Of a stretch of 64,000 bases of DNA, positions 9,828 to 21,249 are shown piece by piece. Position numbers and translations under genes: made by a program. The stretch lies in contig NZ_OZ060379.1 in the NCBI RefSeq assembly GCF_964058985.1, positions 124,001-188,000 of the forward strand, given 5' to 3'. This DNA is from Buchnera aphidicola (Chaitophorus sp. 3695). GTDB lineage: Bacteria; Pseudomonadota; Gammaproteobacteria; Enterobacterales; Enterobacteriaceae. The notes under the pieces are model-generated. The model ran no database searches, was not told the origin of the DNA, and was given only the letters and a program-made list of their open reading frames with translations. The first letter of the stretch is position 1. Each line of letters starts with the position of its first letter.

Positions 9828-11137
9828 ATAATACAAATTTATTAGAAGAATCACATCCTCTAACATGGCGTTTTAGAAAAGATAAAAAAACAATATGGAT
9901 CGAAGAATATATTAAAAAAAATGGTTATTTTTCTTTAAAAAAATGTTTAAATGAAATGACTTCTACACAAGTTATTGAGAAAGTGATTCAATCAGGTTTA
10001 AAAGGAAGAGGAGGAGCTGGATTTCCAACAGGTATTAAATGGAGTTTAATGCCTCAAGATAAAAAATATACTCAAAAGTATTTAATATGTAATGCAGATG
10101 AAATGGAACCAGGAACTTATAAAGATAGATGGATAATTGAAAATTCTCCTCATCAATTAATTGAAGGAATGATTATTGCAGCATATGCTTTAAATACTTC
10201 ATTTGGATATATTTTTTTACGTGGAGAATATGTTACTCCAGAAAAAATATTAATTAAAGCTTTAAATGAATCATATATAAATGGTTATTTAGGTAAAAAT
10301 ATTTTAAATAGTAATTTTTCTTTTAATCTTTATCTGCATACTGGAGCAGGAAGATATATTTGCGGAGAAGAAACAGCTTTAATTAATTCATTGGAAGGCA
10401 AAAGAGCAAATCCTAGAATTAAACCTCCATTTCCAGCTAATATAGGATTATGGGGTAATCCTACTTGTATAAATAATGTTGAAACATTAACTAATATTCC
10501 AGTAATTCTTTCTAATCCAATTAGTTGGTATAAAAATCTTTCAAGAAATGAAGATTCTGGAACAAAATTAATGGGTTTTTCTGGTCTTGTAAAAAATCCA
10601 GGAATATGGGAATTGCCTTTTGGTATTACTGCAAGGGAAATTTTAGAAAAATATGCAAAAGGTATGAAAAATAATTTAAAATTAAAAGCATGGTTACCTG
10701 GAGGAGCAGGAACAGATTTATTGTTAGAAGAACATCTTGATGTAGAAATGGGTTTTGCAAGTATTCAAAAAATTGGAAGTAGATTAGGTACAGGATTGTC
10801 TTTAGCTATAGATAATCAAACAAATATTATTCATTTATTACTTAATTTAGAAAAATTTTTTTCTAGAGAATCTTGTGGTTTATGTACACCTTGTAGAGAT
10901 GGTTTACCATGGATAGTAAAAATTTTACAATCTATGAAAAAAAATAAAGGATGTAAAGGAGATATAGAAATTTTAAAAAATTTATGCTTACAAATGAGTC
11001 CGGGAAATACTTTTTGTGCGCATGCTCCAGGAGCTATTTCACCTTTAAGAAGCGCTATGAAATATTTTATAGAAGAATTTAAAAATAAAATTACAATTAA
11101 TAAAGATGATATAAAAATTAAAATTCCTGGTATATAA
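9824..11137 (+). CDS. nuoF: NADH-quinone oxidoreductase subunit F (NADH/FMN-binding)
   Basis: Catalytic NADH-binding subunit carrying FMN and the [4Fe-4S] cluster N3. It has 437 residues (E. coli 445). The glycine-rich NADH site is [13 protein letters not shown], and the FMN-contacting region includes [14 protein letters not shown] and [14 protein letters not shown]. Cluster N3 ligands are in [12 protein letters not shown] plus the downstream Cys of FCAHAPGA. The start codon overlaps the nuoE stop. The next gene is 118 bp away, the longest spacer in the operon. Confidence 0.98.
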   Translation: MNNTNLLEESHPLTWRFRKDKKTIWIEEYIKKNGYFSLKKCLNEMTSTQVIEKVIQSGLKGRGGAGFPTGIKWSLMPQDKKYTQKYLICNADEMEPGTYKDRWIIENSPHQLIEGMIIAAYALNTSFGYIFLRGEYVTPEKILIKALNESYINGYLGKNILNSNFSFNLYLHTGAGRYICGEETALINSLEGKRANPRIKPPFPANIGLWGNPTCINNVETLTNIPVILSNPISWYKNLSRNEDSGTKLMGFSGLVKNPGIWELPFGITAREILEKYAKGMKNNLKLKAWLPGGAGTDLLLEEHLDVEMGFASIQKIGSRLGTGLSLAIDNQTNIIHLLLNLEKFFSRESCGLCTPCRDGLPWIVKILQSMKKNKGCKGDIEILKNLCLQMSPGNTFCAHAPGAISPLRSAMKYFIEEFKNKITINKDDIKIKIPGI

Positions 11138-11255
11138 GTTAATTTTAAAAAATAGATTAAATAAAAATTTTTAATTTATTTCAGATATTTGACAAATATT
11201 TAAAAAATTATTTTATATTATTATTTATTTTAAGAAAAAATTTGGAAACTTAGAT

Positions 11256-13973
11256 ATGTTTAAAATTAATATAGATGGAAAAAATTATGATGTGAATCCA
11301 TCAAGTAATTTACTTCAAGCGTGTTTAACTTTAGGTTTTAATATTCCTTATTTTTGTTGGCACCCTAAATTAGGTAGTATTGGAGCATGTAGACAATGTG
11401 CTGTAAAAAAATATCAAGATTCAAAAGATAAGTCAGGAAGAATTGTTATGTCATGTATGACACCTGTAGAAGAAAATTCTATAATTACTGTTAATGATAT
11501 TGAATCTAAAAATTTTAGAAAAAATATTATTGAATTATTAATGTTAAATCATCCTCATGATTGTCCAGTATGCGAAGAAGGAGGAAATTGTCATCTACAA
11601 GATATGACAGTTATGAATCAACATTTACATCGTCGTTATAGATTTGATAAAAAAAAATATAAAAGTCAGTATTTAGGATTTTTTATTTCTCATGAAATGA
11701 ATAGATGTATTTCATGTTATAGATGTGTTAGGTATTATAAAGATTATGCAGATGGAAAAGATTTTGATGTATATGGTGTTAATCAAAATATTTTTTTTGG
11801 ACGATTTCAAAGCGGAGAATTAGAAAGTGAATATTCTGGAAATTTGATAGAAGTATGTCCAACAGGTGTTTTTACTGATAAAACATATTCACAAAATTAT
11901 ACTAGAAAATGGGATTTACAAAATGCACCTAGTATATGTGTGCATTGTAGCATTGGATGTAATACTATTGTTGGAGAAAGATATAATGAAATCAGACGTA
12001 TAGAAAATAGATATCATGAAGATATAAATAACTATTTTTTATGTGATTTAGGTCGTTTTTCATATGGATATTCTAATTTTAAAGATAGATTAAAACATTG
12101 TTATATAAAAAATAAAAATATACATCAAAAAGTAAATTTTGATATAGCAATTAAAAAAGTTGTAAAAATGCTTCGTAATTCTTCAAATATAATTGGAATT
12201 GGTTCGGCGCGTGCAAGTGTTGAAACAAATTTTATGTTAAAGAGTTTAGTTGGAGAAGAAAATTTTTCTACTGGTATGATTGATATAGATCATGAATGTA
12301 TATCTTTAATTTTAAAGATATTAAAAAAAAATACTATTAAAATACCATCTTTAAAAGAAGTAGAAAATTATGATGCAATTTTTGTTTTAGGAGAAGATAT
12401 TACACAAACATCTTCAAGATTAGCTCTTTCTATTAGACAAGCTTTAAAGAAAATTTCTTCAGATAAATTAAAATTTAATAATATACATAATTGGCATACT
12501 TTAGCAATTCAAAATTTATCTAATATTGCTAATAACTTTTTATTTATTACAAATACACATAAAACTAAATTAAAAGATATATCGAATTTTTCTTACGAAG
12601 CAAATCCACAAGAACAAGCTTATTTTGCATTTTGTATTTCAGAAAATTTAAAAAATAATTTTATATATTCAAACGCATTAACAGATTATTTAAAAGAAAA
12701 ATCTATATATATTACGAATATTTTACTTAAAGCAAAAAAAGTTTTAATTATTTCTGGTTCGCATTCTAGAAATTTAGATTTAATTAAATCTTCTTATAAT
12801 ATTGCGAGTAATTTAAAAAAAATAGGATTAAAAGTTGGTTTAATATTTTTAACACCTTCTGCAAATTCTATGGGAGTAACTATTATTAATGGGCATTCTT
12901 TAAATCATGTATTAAAAAAATCTCAAAAAAAAAATTCTTCTTTAATTATTGTAGAAAATGATTTGTTTAATTTATTATCTAAATCTGATTTAAAAAAGAA
13001 TTTAGAAAATATAAAAAATATTATTGTTATAGATCATCAAAAAACAAAAATTTTTAATTATTCTAATATTTTTTTTCCAGCTGCAAATATTTTTGAAAGT
13101 TCAGGTACTTTAATAAATTATGAACTTAGATCTCAAAGATTTTTCCAAGTATATAATGTAAATTTTTATGATAATAAAATTAATGTTTTTCCTTCTTGGA
13201 AATTTTTAAATTTAATTAATAGAGAAATAAATCATAAAAATAATGTTTCTAATCATTTAGATGATATTATTAATTTATGCACAAAAAAAATATCTTTTTT
13301 AAAAAACATAAAGAAATCTGCACCTAATGCATCATTTAAAGTATGTGGACAAAAAATTCCTCGCTCATCTAATAGATCAAGTGGACGTACTTCTTTAAGA
13401 GCTGATATTGATGTTCATGAAATTTCTCAAATGCAAGATACTGAGACAATGTTTTCATTTTCTATGGAAGGTAGTAGTATTTATAAAAAATATACATCTT
13501 TTTTTCCTTTTATATGGTCTCCTGAATGGAATTCTTCTCAAGGTATTCATAAATTTCAAAAAGAAGTTTCTGGAAGTCTATTAGCTGGAAATACAGGAAA
13601 ATTTTTATTAAATTCTAAATTGAATAATAAATATATAAGTTTTTCTAAAATTCCAAAAAGATTTATTAAAACTAATAATTTCTTTATTGTTCCATATTAT
13701 TTGTTATTTGGAAGTGAAGAGCTTAGTCAATATTCTCCAATTATTCAAAAAAAAATAATTAATCCATATTTAATAATTAATAAAATCGATGCTAAACGCT
13801 TAAATATTTCAAATAGAAGTAAAGTTTCTTTTACATATTTATCAGATACATATACTTTTTTTGTAATATTTTCTAATAGCTTAGCTTTAGGACATATAGC
13901 TTTACCTATAGGTCGGTTTAGAACTCCTGTTTCTTTAATTGGAAAAGAAATACAAGATTTAAAGGAAGTATAA
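11256..13973 (+). CDS. nuoG: NADH-quinone oxidoreductase subunit G (iron-sulfur chain)
   Basis: Largest peripheral subunit, wiring electrons from FMN through several clusters. It has 905 residues (E. coli 908). N-terminal [2Fe-2S] ligands are in [17 protein letters not shown] and MSCMTP. The N5 motif [16 protein letters not shown] and N4 motif [11 protein letters not shown] with CPTGVF follow. An extra site C-x2-C-x3-C in [10 protein letters not shown], plus a later Cys in YFLCDLGR, corresponds to the off-pathway N7 cluster found in E. coli, and it is retained here. The C-terminal molybdopterin-oxidoreductase-like domain is complete but divergent. One base separates it from nuoH. Confidence 0.97.
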   Translation: MFKINIDGKNYDVNPSSNLLQACLTLGFNIPYFCWHPKLGSIGACRQCAVKKYQDSKDKSGRIVMSCMTPVEENSIITVNDIESKNFRKNIIELLMLNHPHDCPVCEEGGNCHLQDMTVMNQHLHRRYRFDKKKYKSQYLGFFISHEMNRCISCYRCVRYYKDYADGKDFDVYGVNQNIFFGRFQSGELESEYSGNLIEVCPTGVFTDKTYSQNYTRKWDLQNAPSICVHCSIGCNTIVGERYNEIRRIENRYHEDINNYFLCDLGRFSYGYSNFKDRLKHCYIKNKNIHQKVNFDIAIKKVVKMLRNSSNIIGIGSARASVETNFMLKSLVGEENFSTGMIDIDHECISLILKILKKNTIKIPSLKEVENYDAIFVLGEDITQTSSRLALSIRQALKKISSDKLKFNNIHNWHTLAIQNLSNIANNFLFITNTHKTKLKDISNFSYEANPQEQAYFAFCISENLKNNFIYSNALTDYLKEKSIYITNILLKAKKVLIISGSHSRNLDLIKSSYNIASNLKKIGLKVGLIFLTPSANSMGVTIINGHSLNHVLKKSQKKNSSLIIVENDLFNLLSKSDLKKNLENIKNIIVIDHQKTKIFNYSNIFFPAANIFESSGTLINYELRSQRFFQVYNVNFYDNKINVFPSWKFLNLINREINHKNNVSNHLDDIINLCTKKISFLKNIKKSAPNASFKVCGQKIPRSSNRSSGRTSLRADIDVHEISQMQDTETMFSFSMEGSSIYKKYTSFFPFIWSPEWNSSQGIHKFQKEVSGSLLAGNTGKFLLNSKLNNKYISFSKIPKRFIKTNNFFIVPYYLLFGSEELSQYSPIIQKKIINPYLIINKIDAKRLNISNRSKVSFTYLSDTYTFFVIFSNSLALGHIALPIGRFRTPVSLIGKEIQDLKEV

Positions 13974-13974
13974 A

Positions 13975-14952
13975 ATGAATTATTTATTTATAAAAAATTA
14001 TGAGTTTTTATTAAATTTTTTTAGAATTTTTTTTATTTTTATTGCAATAGTTTTTTTTGGAGCGTTTTTAAGTATAGTAGAAAGACGAGTTTTAGCTTTA
14101 TTTCAAAATAGATATGGTCCGAATAGAGTAGGTTATTTTGGTTCATTACAATTATTTGCTGATATGATAAAAATATTTTTTAAAGAAGATTGGACACCAT
14201 CTTTTTCAAATAAATTAATTTTTAATATTGCTCCAATATTAGCATTTAGTTCTATTTTTTTAGTATGTATAATAATTCCATTTGATATTAACTTTTGTAT
14301 TTTTAATTTAAAAATAGGAATATTATTTTTTTTAATGATGGCAAGTTTATCTGTTTACTCAATATTATTAGCAGGTTGGTCTAGTGGCAATAAATATTCT
14401 TTATTAGGTGCAATCAGATCTGCAGCTCAAACTATAAGTTATGAGATTTTTTTAGGTTTATCAATAATGCCAACTGTAATTAAAAGTGGTTCTTTTAATT
14501 TGATAGATATTATAAATAATCAAAAATATTTATGGAATGTTATTCCACATTTTTTTAGTTTTGTTATATTTTTGATTTCCGCTTTAGCAATATGTCATCG
14601 ACATCCTTTTGATCAACCAGAATCTGAGCAAGAACTTGCTGATGGTTATCATATAGAATATTCTGGAATGAAATTTGGAATGTTTTTTATAGGAGAATAT
14701 ATTTCTATTATAATAATGTCTTTTTTAATTACATCTCTTTTTTTTGGAGGTTATTATGGTATATATTGCTCTTCTTTTGTTTGGTTTTTTTTAAAATCTT
14801 TGTTTTTTATATTATTTTTTATGTTAATTAGAGCGTCTTTACCTAGACCAAGATATGATCAAATGATGATATTTGGATGGTTAATATGTTTTCCGATTGC
14901 ATTAATAAATTTACTTATTATTGCTTTTTTTACGTTAATTTATAAAGTTTAG
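13975..14952 (+). CDS. nuoH: NADH-quinone oxidoreductase subunit H
   Basis: Membrane subunit that forms the quinone tunnel with NuoB and NuoD. It has 325 residues, as in E. coli, with about eight hydrophobic helices. Conserved cytoplasmic loops are [18 protein letters not shown], the acidic [17 protein letters not shown] loop, and [13 protein letters not shown]. All are intact. It lies in a tightly packed run with nuoI 13 bp downstream. Confidence 0.97.
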   Translation: MNYLFIKNYEFLLNFFRIFFIFIAIVFFGAFLSIVERRVLALFQNRYGPNRVGYFGSLQLFADMIKIFFKEDWTPSFSNKLIFNIAPILAFSSIFLVCIIIPFDINFCIFNLKIGILFFLMMASLSVYSILLAGWSSGNKYSLLGAIRSAAQTISYEIFLGLSIMPTVIKSGSFNLIDIINNQKYLWNVIPHFFSFVIFLISALAICHRHPFDQPESEQELADGYHIEYSGMKFGMFFIGEYISIIIMSFLITSLFFGGYYGIYCSSFVWFFLKSLFFILFFMLIRASLPRPRYDQMMIFGWLICFPIALINLLIIAFFTLIYKV

Positions 14953-14965
14953 TATTGAGGTTTAT

Positions 14966-15508
14966 ATGTTTTTTAAAAAATTAATTATGGGAATAATATC
15001 ACAAATAAAAAGTATATTTTTAGTATTTTTAAATGCTTTTTCTAAAAGAGAAACTAAGCTGTATCCTGAAATTCCTATTTCTTTATTTCCTAGATATCGA
15101 GGAAGAGTAATATTAACTAGAAATAAAAATAAAGAAGAACGCTGTGTAGCTTGTAATTTATGTGCAGTAGCATGTCCTGTAGGATGTATTTCTTTACAAA
15201 AAGAAAATTTATCTAATAATCGTTGGCACGCAAAATTTTTTCGAATTAATTTTTCTAGATGTATTTTTTGTGGATTATGTGAAGAAGCTTGTCCTACAGC
15301 AGCAATTCAATTAATTCCAGATTTTGAATTATCTGAATATAAAAGAAAAGATTTGATATATGAAAAAGAAGATTTATTAATTTCAGGTCCTGGAAAATAT
15401 TCTGATTATGATTTTTATCAATTTTCTGGAGTATCAATTAAAGAACCTGAGAATAAATTCAAACCTAAAAAAAATAAAACTATAAATATAAAAAGTATTT
15501 TACCTTAA
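14966..15508 (+). CDS. nuoI: NADH-quinone oxidoreductase subunit I (8Fe ferredoxin)
   Basis: Peripheral subunit with two [4Fe-4S] clusters (N6a, N6b) between NuoG and NuoB. It has 180 residues, equal to E. coli. Two ferredoxin motifs are clear: [15 protein letters not shown] and [15 protein letters not shown]. The amphipathic N-terminus and [13 protein letters not shown] are family features. The Lys/Asn-rich C-terminal tail is typical of this genome. Confidence 0.97.
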   Translation: MFFKKLIMGIISQIKSIFLVFLNAFSKRETKLYPEIPISLFPRYRGRVILTRNKNKEERCVACNLCAVACPVGCISLQKENLSNNRWHAKFFRINFSRCIFCGLCEEACPTAAIQLIPDFELSEYKRKDLIYEKEDLLISGPGKYSDYDFYQFSGVSIKEPENKFKPKKNKTINIKSILP

Positions 15509-15520
15509 GGAGAAAATTTT

Positions 15521-16027
15521 ATGACGGTTTTTTTTTATATATTTAGTTTAATGACAATTTTTTTTACAGTATGTGTTATTTTTCAAAAAAACCCTATATA
15601 TTCTTTATTATATTTAATATTATCTTTTTTATCTATATCAGGTATTTATTTTTCTTTAGGGTTATTTTTTATTGGTTCTATAGAAACTATTATATATGCT
15701 GGAGCTATAATGGTTTTATTTGTTTTTGTAATTATGACGTTTAATTTAGAAAATAAAAATTTTTATAAAAAAAAAGAATTTATTATACAATTTTTTTCTA
15801 TATTTACTTTTTTTTTATCAATGTCTTTTATAACTTATATACTGTATATAAATTATATATTAGATTATAAATCAATTTGTATCAGTGTTATAGATATGAG
15901 TATGATTGGAATGTATTTATTTCATAATAATATATTTTTTATAGAGATCGTTTCTATGATTTTATTAGCTTCATTAATTGTTGTTGTGCATTTATGTATT
16001 CATAAAAAAAATATTAAAATTGATTAA
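15521..16027 (+). CDS. nuoJ: NADH-quinone oxidoreductase subunit J
   Basis: Membrane-arm subunit next to NuoK. It has 168 residues (E. coli 184) with five predicted helices. The conserved third helix is GSIETIIYAGAIMVLFVFVI. The C-terminal polar tail of the E. coli protein is shortened. An AAGGAGA ribosome-binding site (15507-15513) overlaps the end of nuoI. Confidence 0.94.
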   Translation: MTVFFYIFSLMTIFFTVCVIFQKNPIYSLLYLILSFLSISGIYFSLGLFFIGSIETIIYAGAIMVLFVFVIMTFNLENKNFYKKKEFIIQFFSIFTFFLSMSFITYILYINYILDYKSICISVIDMSMIGMYLFHNNIFFIEIVSMILLASLIVVVHLCIHKKNIKID

Positions 16028-16042
16028 TTTTTGGAGTTTATT

Positions 16043-16345
16043 TTGGTTACTATTTTTAGTGGTTTAATTCTATCAATGTTTTTATTCTTTTTAGGATTTA
16101 TATGTTTAATTATTAAAAGAAATTTATTATATATTTTGATAGGTTTAGAAGTTATGATCAATGCATTAGCTTTAATGATGATTTTTATAGGTAATTATTG
16201 GAAGCAAGTAGATGGTCAAATCATGTATGTTTTTATAATTACTATTGCTGCTGTTGAAGCTAGTATTGGTTTAGCTTTTTTAATAAATATTTATAAATAT
16301 AAAAATACTTTAGATATTAATGTATTAAGTGAGATAAAAAAATGA
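16043..16345 (+). CDS. nuoK: NADH-quinone oxidoreductase subunit K (TTG start)
   Basis: Membrane-arm subunit with three helices and the proton-channel glutamates in LIGLEVMINA and AAVEASIGLA. No ATG is available at the 5' end. The frame is open from a TTG at 16031, but that codon overlaps the GGAG Shine-Dalgarno itself (16033-16036). The TTG at 16043 lies 6 nt after GGAG and yields exactly 100 residues that align without gaps to E. coli NuoK (GLIL at positions 7-10 in both), so I place the start there. The stop overlaps the nuoL ATG by 4 bp. Confidence 0.93.
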   Translation: MVTIFSGLILSMFLFFLGFICLIIKRNLLYILIGLEVMINALALMMIFIGNYWKQVDGQIMYVFIITIAAVEASIGLAFLINIYKYKNTLDINVLSEIKK

Positions 16346-18204
16346 ATTTTTTGTTTTTAACAATTATTATTCCATTAATAAGTTTTATATTAATAATTTT
16401 TTCTCGAAAAAAATTTTCAAATTTTATATACAATATTATCGGAGTTATTCCAGTTTTTATTTGTTTTGTATTAACAAATTATTTTTATATAAATTTTTTT
16501 GATGAAAATTCTTATATTGAAAAAACATTTTGGACTATTTTTTGTATACATAATTTTCATATTGATTTTGGTTTATATATAGATAATTTATCTTTGACTA
16601 TGTTACAGGTAATTACAGGAGTTGGGTTTTTAATACAAATATTTTCCATTTGGTATATGAGTAATAAAATTGATTTTTCTAGATTTTTTGCTTATATGAA
16701 TTTATTTATTTCTAGTATGAATTTATTAGTATTATCTAATAATCTTTTATTAACTTATATAGCGTGGGAAATAGTAGGTTTTTGTTCATATGTTTTAATT
16801 GGATTTTATTATGTAAAACAAAAAAATATAAAATCTGCAATGAAAGCATTTATTATTACAAGAGTTGGTGATCTATTTATTTTGTTAGCTATTTTTTTAA
16901 TTTTATTTCAATGTCAAACATTAGATTTTAATAAATTAAATATAATATTTCTAAAATATACGTGTTTACCTTTTACTAATGTTTTAATTTTAAGTGCATT
17001 TTTTATTTTTTTAGGTACGATGACGAAATCAGCTCAATTTCCTTTTCAAGTATGGTTAACTAAAGCTATGGTTGGACCAACACCTGTATCTGCTTTAATT
17101 CATTCAGCAACTATGATTACAGCAGGAGTATATTTAATAATTAGAATGCATAATTTATTTCAATTATCTTCACAATTATTAACTTTAATTTCTATCATTG
17201 GATCAATTACTATTATCTTATCTAGTCTATCCGCTATTTTTGAAAATAATATAAAGAAAATTCTTGCTTATTCTACTATGAGTCAAATTGGTTATATGTT
17301 TTTAGGATTAGGAATGAAGCTATGGAATATTGTTTTAGCGCATTTAGTTATTCATTCTTTTTTTAAAGCTTTATTGTTTCTTTCATCCGGTTCTTTAATT
17401 TTTTCTTGTTATGATGAAATTAATATTTTGAATATGGGTGGTTTAAAATATGAATTACGAACATTATATTTTATTTTTATGATAGGTGTATCTTCTTTAA
17501 TAGCTTTACCTTTATTTACTTCTAGTTTTTATACTAAAGGATCTATTATTTGGGGTGCTTTTATTCAGAAACATTATTTTTTTTTCATAATTGGTGTTAT
17601 TGGATCATTTTTAACATCTATATATGCATCTAGATTTTTCTTCTTAATTTTTCATAATAAGTTAAAAATTTCACCTCAAATTTCAAATAATTTTTTTCAT
17701 ATGTTTTCTTTATTTATCTTATGTATATTATCTTCTTTTTTAGGTATCTTTTATTTTCGTCCTTTATTAGATATTTCAATACATTCTGAAATTATAAATT
17801 TAAAGAAAAATATATTTGAAATATTTTTATCTATGATCGTATTTTTAGGAATATTTATTTCCTATTATTATTTTTTAATACATAAAAAAAGAACTTTAAA
17901 AGTTATAAATAAAAAAAAATTTTCTTGTATATTATATTTTTTACAAAAAAATTTTGGTTTAGATTATATTTATAATATATTTTTTATAAATTTTTTTATG
18001 TTTATTAAAAGAATTTTTTATATAGACTACATAGGAAAAATTTTTAATATTTTTTATTTTTTATTAAAAAAAGCAAATAAATTTTTAATAATTTTTCAAA
18101 ATGGATCATTACGTTTATATATTTTATCTATTTCTTTAGGAATCATGATATCTATTTTATTTATTAATGTAATTTTTTATATATTTTGTAAGAATATTTT
18201 TTAA
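16342..18204 (+). CDS. nuoL: NADH-quinone oxidoreductase subunit L
   Basis: Antiporter-like proton-pumping subunit at the distal end of the membrane arm. It has 620 residues (E. coli 613). The antiporter core includes the key Glu in YIAWEIVGFCSYVLIG, Lys in FPFQVWLTKAMVGPTPVSALIHSATMITAG (positions about 235-265), and the KKILAYSTMSQIGYMF block. The long C-terminal region corresponding to the lateral helix HL is present but Phe/Ile/Lys-rich. It is translationally coupled to nuoK. Confidence 0.97.
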   Translation: MNFLFLTIIIPLISFILIIFSRKKFSNFIYNIIGVIPVFICFVLTNYFYINFFDENSYIEKTFWTIFCIHNFHIDFGLYIDNLSLTMLQVITGVGFLIQIFSIWYMSNKIDFSRFFAYMNLFISSMNLLVLSNNLLLTYIAWEIVGFCSYVLIGFYYVKQKNIKSAMKAFIITRVGDLFILLAIFLILFQCQTLDFNKLNIIFLKYTCLPFTNVLILSAFFIFLGTMTKSAQFPFQVWLTKAMVGPTPVSALIHSATMITAGVYLIIRMHNLFQLSSQLLTLISIIGSITIILSSLSAIFENNIKKILAYSTMSQIGYMFLGLGMKLWNIVLAHLVIHSFFKALLFLSSGSLIFSCYDEINILNMGGLKYELRTLYFIFMIGVSSLIALPLFTSSFYTKGSIIWGAFIQKHYFFFIIGVIGSFLTSIYASRFFFLIFHNKLKISPQISNNFFHMFSLFILCILSSFLGIFYFRPLLDISIHSEIINLKKNIFEIFLSMIVFLGIFISYYYFLIHKKRTLKVINKKKFSCILYFLQKNFGLDYIYNIFFINFFMFIKRIFYIDYIGKIFNIFYFLLKKANKFLIIFQNGSLRLYILSISLGIMISILFINVIFYIFCKNIF

Positions 18205-18257
18205 TTTCATATATTTTTTTAAGTTTCATTAATATTTTTCAAATAGGACTTTTTATT

Positions 18258-19730
18258 ATGTTTCTTTGCGCATTAATTTTTATACCTTTATTAGGAGGAA
18301 TTTTTTCTTGGAATATAGAATCTTTAGGAAAAAAATTACCTCGTTGGATTGTATTATTTTGCATCAGTTTAAATTTTTTTTTACTTTTAAGATTCTTCTA
18401 TAATCAAAAAATTTTTTTATTAAATATATATACTAATCATTTTTGGTATACAGACTTTAATATTCCTTGGATTTCTAATTTAGGTATAAATTTTCATTTA
18501 GCTTTAGATGGTTTATCATTTTTAATGATATTATTAACTATTTTTTTAACTTTTATTTCAATTTTATTAACTTGGAATGAAGATATAAAAAATATAGGTT
18601 TTTTTTATTTTTGTATGATGTGTATTGTTTCTAATTTAATAGGTATATTTTTATCTGTAGATTTATTTTTATTTTTTATTTTTTGGGAAATATTGTCTAT
18701 ACCTACGTATTTTTTAATGATACTTTGGGGAAAAAAAAATACTTCTAATAGTAGATCTAGAATTGCAAATAAATATTTAATATATTCACAAATATCTGGA
18801 TTAATATTTTTAATTTCTATGATTAGTTTAGTAAAAATTTATTTTGATCAAACTAATATTTTAACTTTTGATTTGAGTATTTTAAAGAATATTTGTTTAA
18901 ATAATACATATAGATTATTTATTATGATTGGATTTTTTATATCTTTTATGATTAAAATTCCTTTGGTTCCTTTTCATAGTTGGTTTCCAAATTTTCATAA
19001 AAATACTCCAGTTTTTGGTGCATTTGATTTAATCGGAATTATAATTAAAGCAGGAGTATATGGTTTATTACGTTTTAATATTTTTTTATTTTCTGATTTA
19101 TCACAAGAATATTCTATTTTTCTTTGTATTTTAGGATTATTTTGTATTTTTTATAGTGTATTTTTAGCTTGTACTCAAAATAGTATTAAAAAAGTTATAG
19201 CATATATGTCTATTGCACATATGGGTTTGATATTAATTGCAATTATTTCTGGAAATAATTTATCTTATCAAGGTATTATTTTATATATAATTTCTTATAG
19301 TTTGTCTACATCAGCATTAATTATTTTAACAAGAATATTATATAAAAATTTTAAAACTGATAATTTTAAAAAAATGGGTGGTGTGTGGAAAAATATGTTC
19401 TTCGTGCCAGGATTTTTTTTATTTTTTGTTATGTCTAGTTTAGGAATACCTGGAACAGGAAATTTTATTGGAGAATTTTTAATATTATTGGGTAGTTTTA
19501 AAGCACATCCTATATTTACTTTAATTTCTATGATAGGATTAGTTTTTTTTGCAGTTTGCTTTTTGAATATGTTTCATAAAATTTTTTATGGATCAAATAA
19601 TAAATTTTTAATTGTACATAAAATTTCTATTTTAGAATTTTTAATTCTTTTTGTTTTATCTTTTTTATTAATATTTATTGGATTATATCCGAATTTTATA
19701 TTTAATATTTCTGATTCTTCAATAATATAA
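18258..19730 (+). CDS. nuoM: NADH-quinone oxidoreductase subunit M
   Basis: Second antiporter-like pumping subunit. It has 490 residues (E. coli 509). Visible signatures are LALDGLSFLMILLT, FFIFWEILSIPTYFLM with the essential Glu, KIPLVPFHSWFPNFHKNTPV, and KKVIAYMSIAHMGL. The start ATG at 18258 follows a weak AGGA site 6-9 nt upstream (18247-18250). It is separated from nuoL by 53 bp and from nuoN by 52 bp. Confidence 0.96.
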   Translation: MFLCALIFIPLLGGIFSWNIESLGKKLPRWIVLFCISLNFFLLLRFFYNQKIFLLNIYTNHFWYTDFNIPWISNLGINFHLALDGLSFLMILLTIFLTFISILLTWNEDIKNIGFFYFCMMCIVSNLIGIFLSVDLFLFFIFWEILSIPTYFLMILWGKKNTSNSRSRIANKYLIYSQISGLIFLISMISLVKIYFDQTNILTFDLSILKNICLNNTYRLFIMIGFFISFMIKIPLVPFHSWFPNFHKNTPVFGAFDLIGIIIKAGVYGLLRFNIFLFSDLSQEYSIFLCILGLFCIFYSVFLACTQNSIKKVIAYMSIAHMGLILIAIISGNNLSYQGIILYIISYSLSTSALIILTRILYKNFKTDNFKKMGGVWKNMFFVPGFFLFFVMSSLGIPGTGNFIGEFLILLGSFKAHPIFTLISMIGLVFFAVCFLNMFHKIFYGSNNKFLIVHKISILEFLILFVLSFLLIFIGLYPNFIFNISDSSII

Positions 19731-19782
19731 ACTTAACTATAGAAAATATTTATTTTTATTTCAATTGTAAGGTGAATTTAAT

Positions 19783-21249
19783 ATGCCTTTTATTTTAAGC
19801 AATTTTTCTTTGTTGCTTCCTTTTATTGTATTGATTTCTGCAGTTATAATAAATTTATTAATTATTATTTTTCAAAGAAATTTTTTTTTATCTTTTTTAG
19901 TTACTTTTATTAGTTTATTTATATCTTTTTATTTTTTAATTAAATTAAATCATGATGTAGATTTACATATATTATTTTTATTATTTTTAAAACCTATTAA
20001 TTTTTTTTATATGTTTATATTTTTTTGTAGTAGTGTATTGACGTGTATTTTTTCCTATATATTTTTAAGAAATAAAAATATTAATAAAGAAGAATTTTTT
20101 ATATTATTATTATTATCTAATATTGGAGGTTATGTATTATTATTATTTAATGATATGATATCTTTATTTTTAGGAATAGAATTATTATCTTTACCACTAT
20201 TTGGAATAATAGGATATATTTCTTCTAAAAGTTTTAAAAATTTAGAATCGTCTTTTAAATATTTTATTGTATCGTGCTTAGCTTCTATATTTTTATTATT
20301 TGGTATAGCTTTTATTTATTTATCTTTTGGCACATTAGATTTTATTACATTAATATCTATTAATTCTTTATTTTTAACGCATTTTAATTATTTATTTTTT
20401 TTAGGAATAATGATTACATGTTTAGCATTATTGACTAAATTTATTTTATTTCCTTTTTATTCTTGGATTCCTGATATTTATGAAGGTATCCCTTATCCAA
20501 TTTTAATATATTTTTCTAATGCAACAAAAATTGTAATTTTTTTAATTTTATCAAATATATTATTATTATTGCCAAATCAATACAGTATTTTTTTATTAGT
20601 TTTGAAAATTATGTCTTTTTTATCTATTATTGTAGGAAGTGTATTAGCTTTTTTTCAAGATAATGTTAAAAGATTATTAGGATATTCTACTATAGTAAAT
20701 TCTGGATATTTAACTCTTTTTTTAATATTTTTTCATCAAAATTCTATATTTTATACATCTATTAAATTCTATTTATTAGGATATTTAATTAATAGCTTTG
20801 TATTATTTGGATCTATGACATTAATATCAGTTTTATTAAAAGATAAACATTCTAATTCTTTTAAAAATTATTTAGGAATATTTTGGAAAAATAAAATTTT
20901 ATCTATTTCTATAATTATTTCTTTATTTTCTATGACTGGAATACCTTTAACTATTGGTTTTTTTAGTAAATTTTATTTATTAAAATTTTTAATTGAACAA
21001 AATTCTATATTATTTATAATAATTGTATTGTTTGGAAGTGTTATGAGTATATATTATTATTTTAATTTTATAAAATTATTTTTTTATACTAAAAATATTA
21101 AATATTCTAAACACTTTTTTAGACCAACAAAATTATATATAATCTTGGAAATTTTTTGCTTTATTTTTTCATTATTAATTATAACGATTGGTATTTTTCC
21201 AAATTTAATTGACAATTTTGTATATTTATTACAAAGATTTCATATATAG
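19783..21249 (+). CDS. nuoN: NADH-quinone oxidoreductase subunit N
   Basis: Third antiporter-like subunit and last gene of the nuo operon. It has 488 residues (E. coli 485), about 14 helices. Conserved elements are the helix containing LFLGIELLSLPLFGIIGY (essential Glu), LTKFILFPFYSWIPDIYEG, and VKRLLGYSTIVNSGY. The GAMTLISV-type region and MTGIPLTIGFFSKFYL are also intact. No clear terminator hairpin follows. An AT-rich 890-bp region begins right after the stop. Confidence 0.96.
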   Translation: MPFILSNFSLLLPFIVLISAVIINLLIIIFQRNFFLSFLVTFISLFISFYFLIKLNHDVDLHILFLLFLKPINFFYMFIFFCSSVLTCIFSYIFLRNKNINKEEFFILLLLSNIGGYVLLLFNDMISLFLGIELLSLPLFGIIGYISSKSFKNLESSFKYFIVSCLASIFLLFGIAFIYLSFGTLDFITLISINSLFLTHFNYLFFLGIMITCLALLTKFILFPFYSWIPDIYEGIPYPILIYFSNATKIVIFLILSNILLLLPNQYSIFLLVLKIMSFLSIIVGSVLAFFQDNVKRLLGYSTIVNSGYLTLFLIFFHQNSIFYTSIKFYLLGYLINSFVLFGSMTLISVLLKDKHSNSFKNYLGIFWKNKILSISIIISLFSMTGIPLTIGFFSKFYLLKFLIEQNSILFIIIVLFGSVMSIYYYFNFIKLFFYTKNIKYSKHFFRPTKLYIILEIFCFIFSLLIITIGIFPNLIDNFVYLLQRFHI

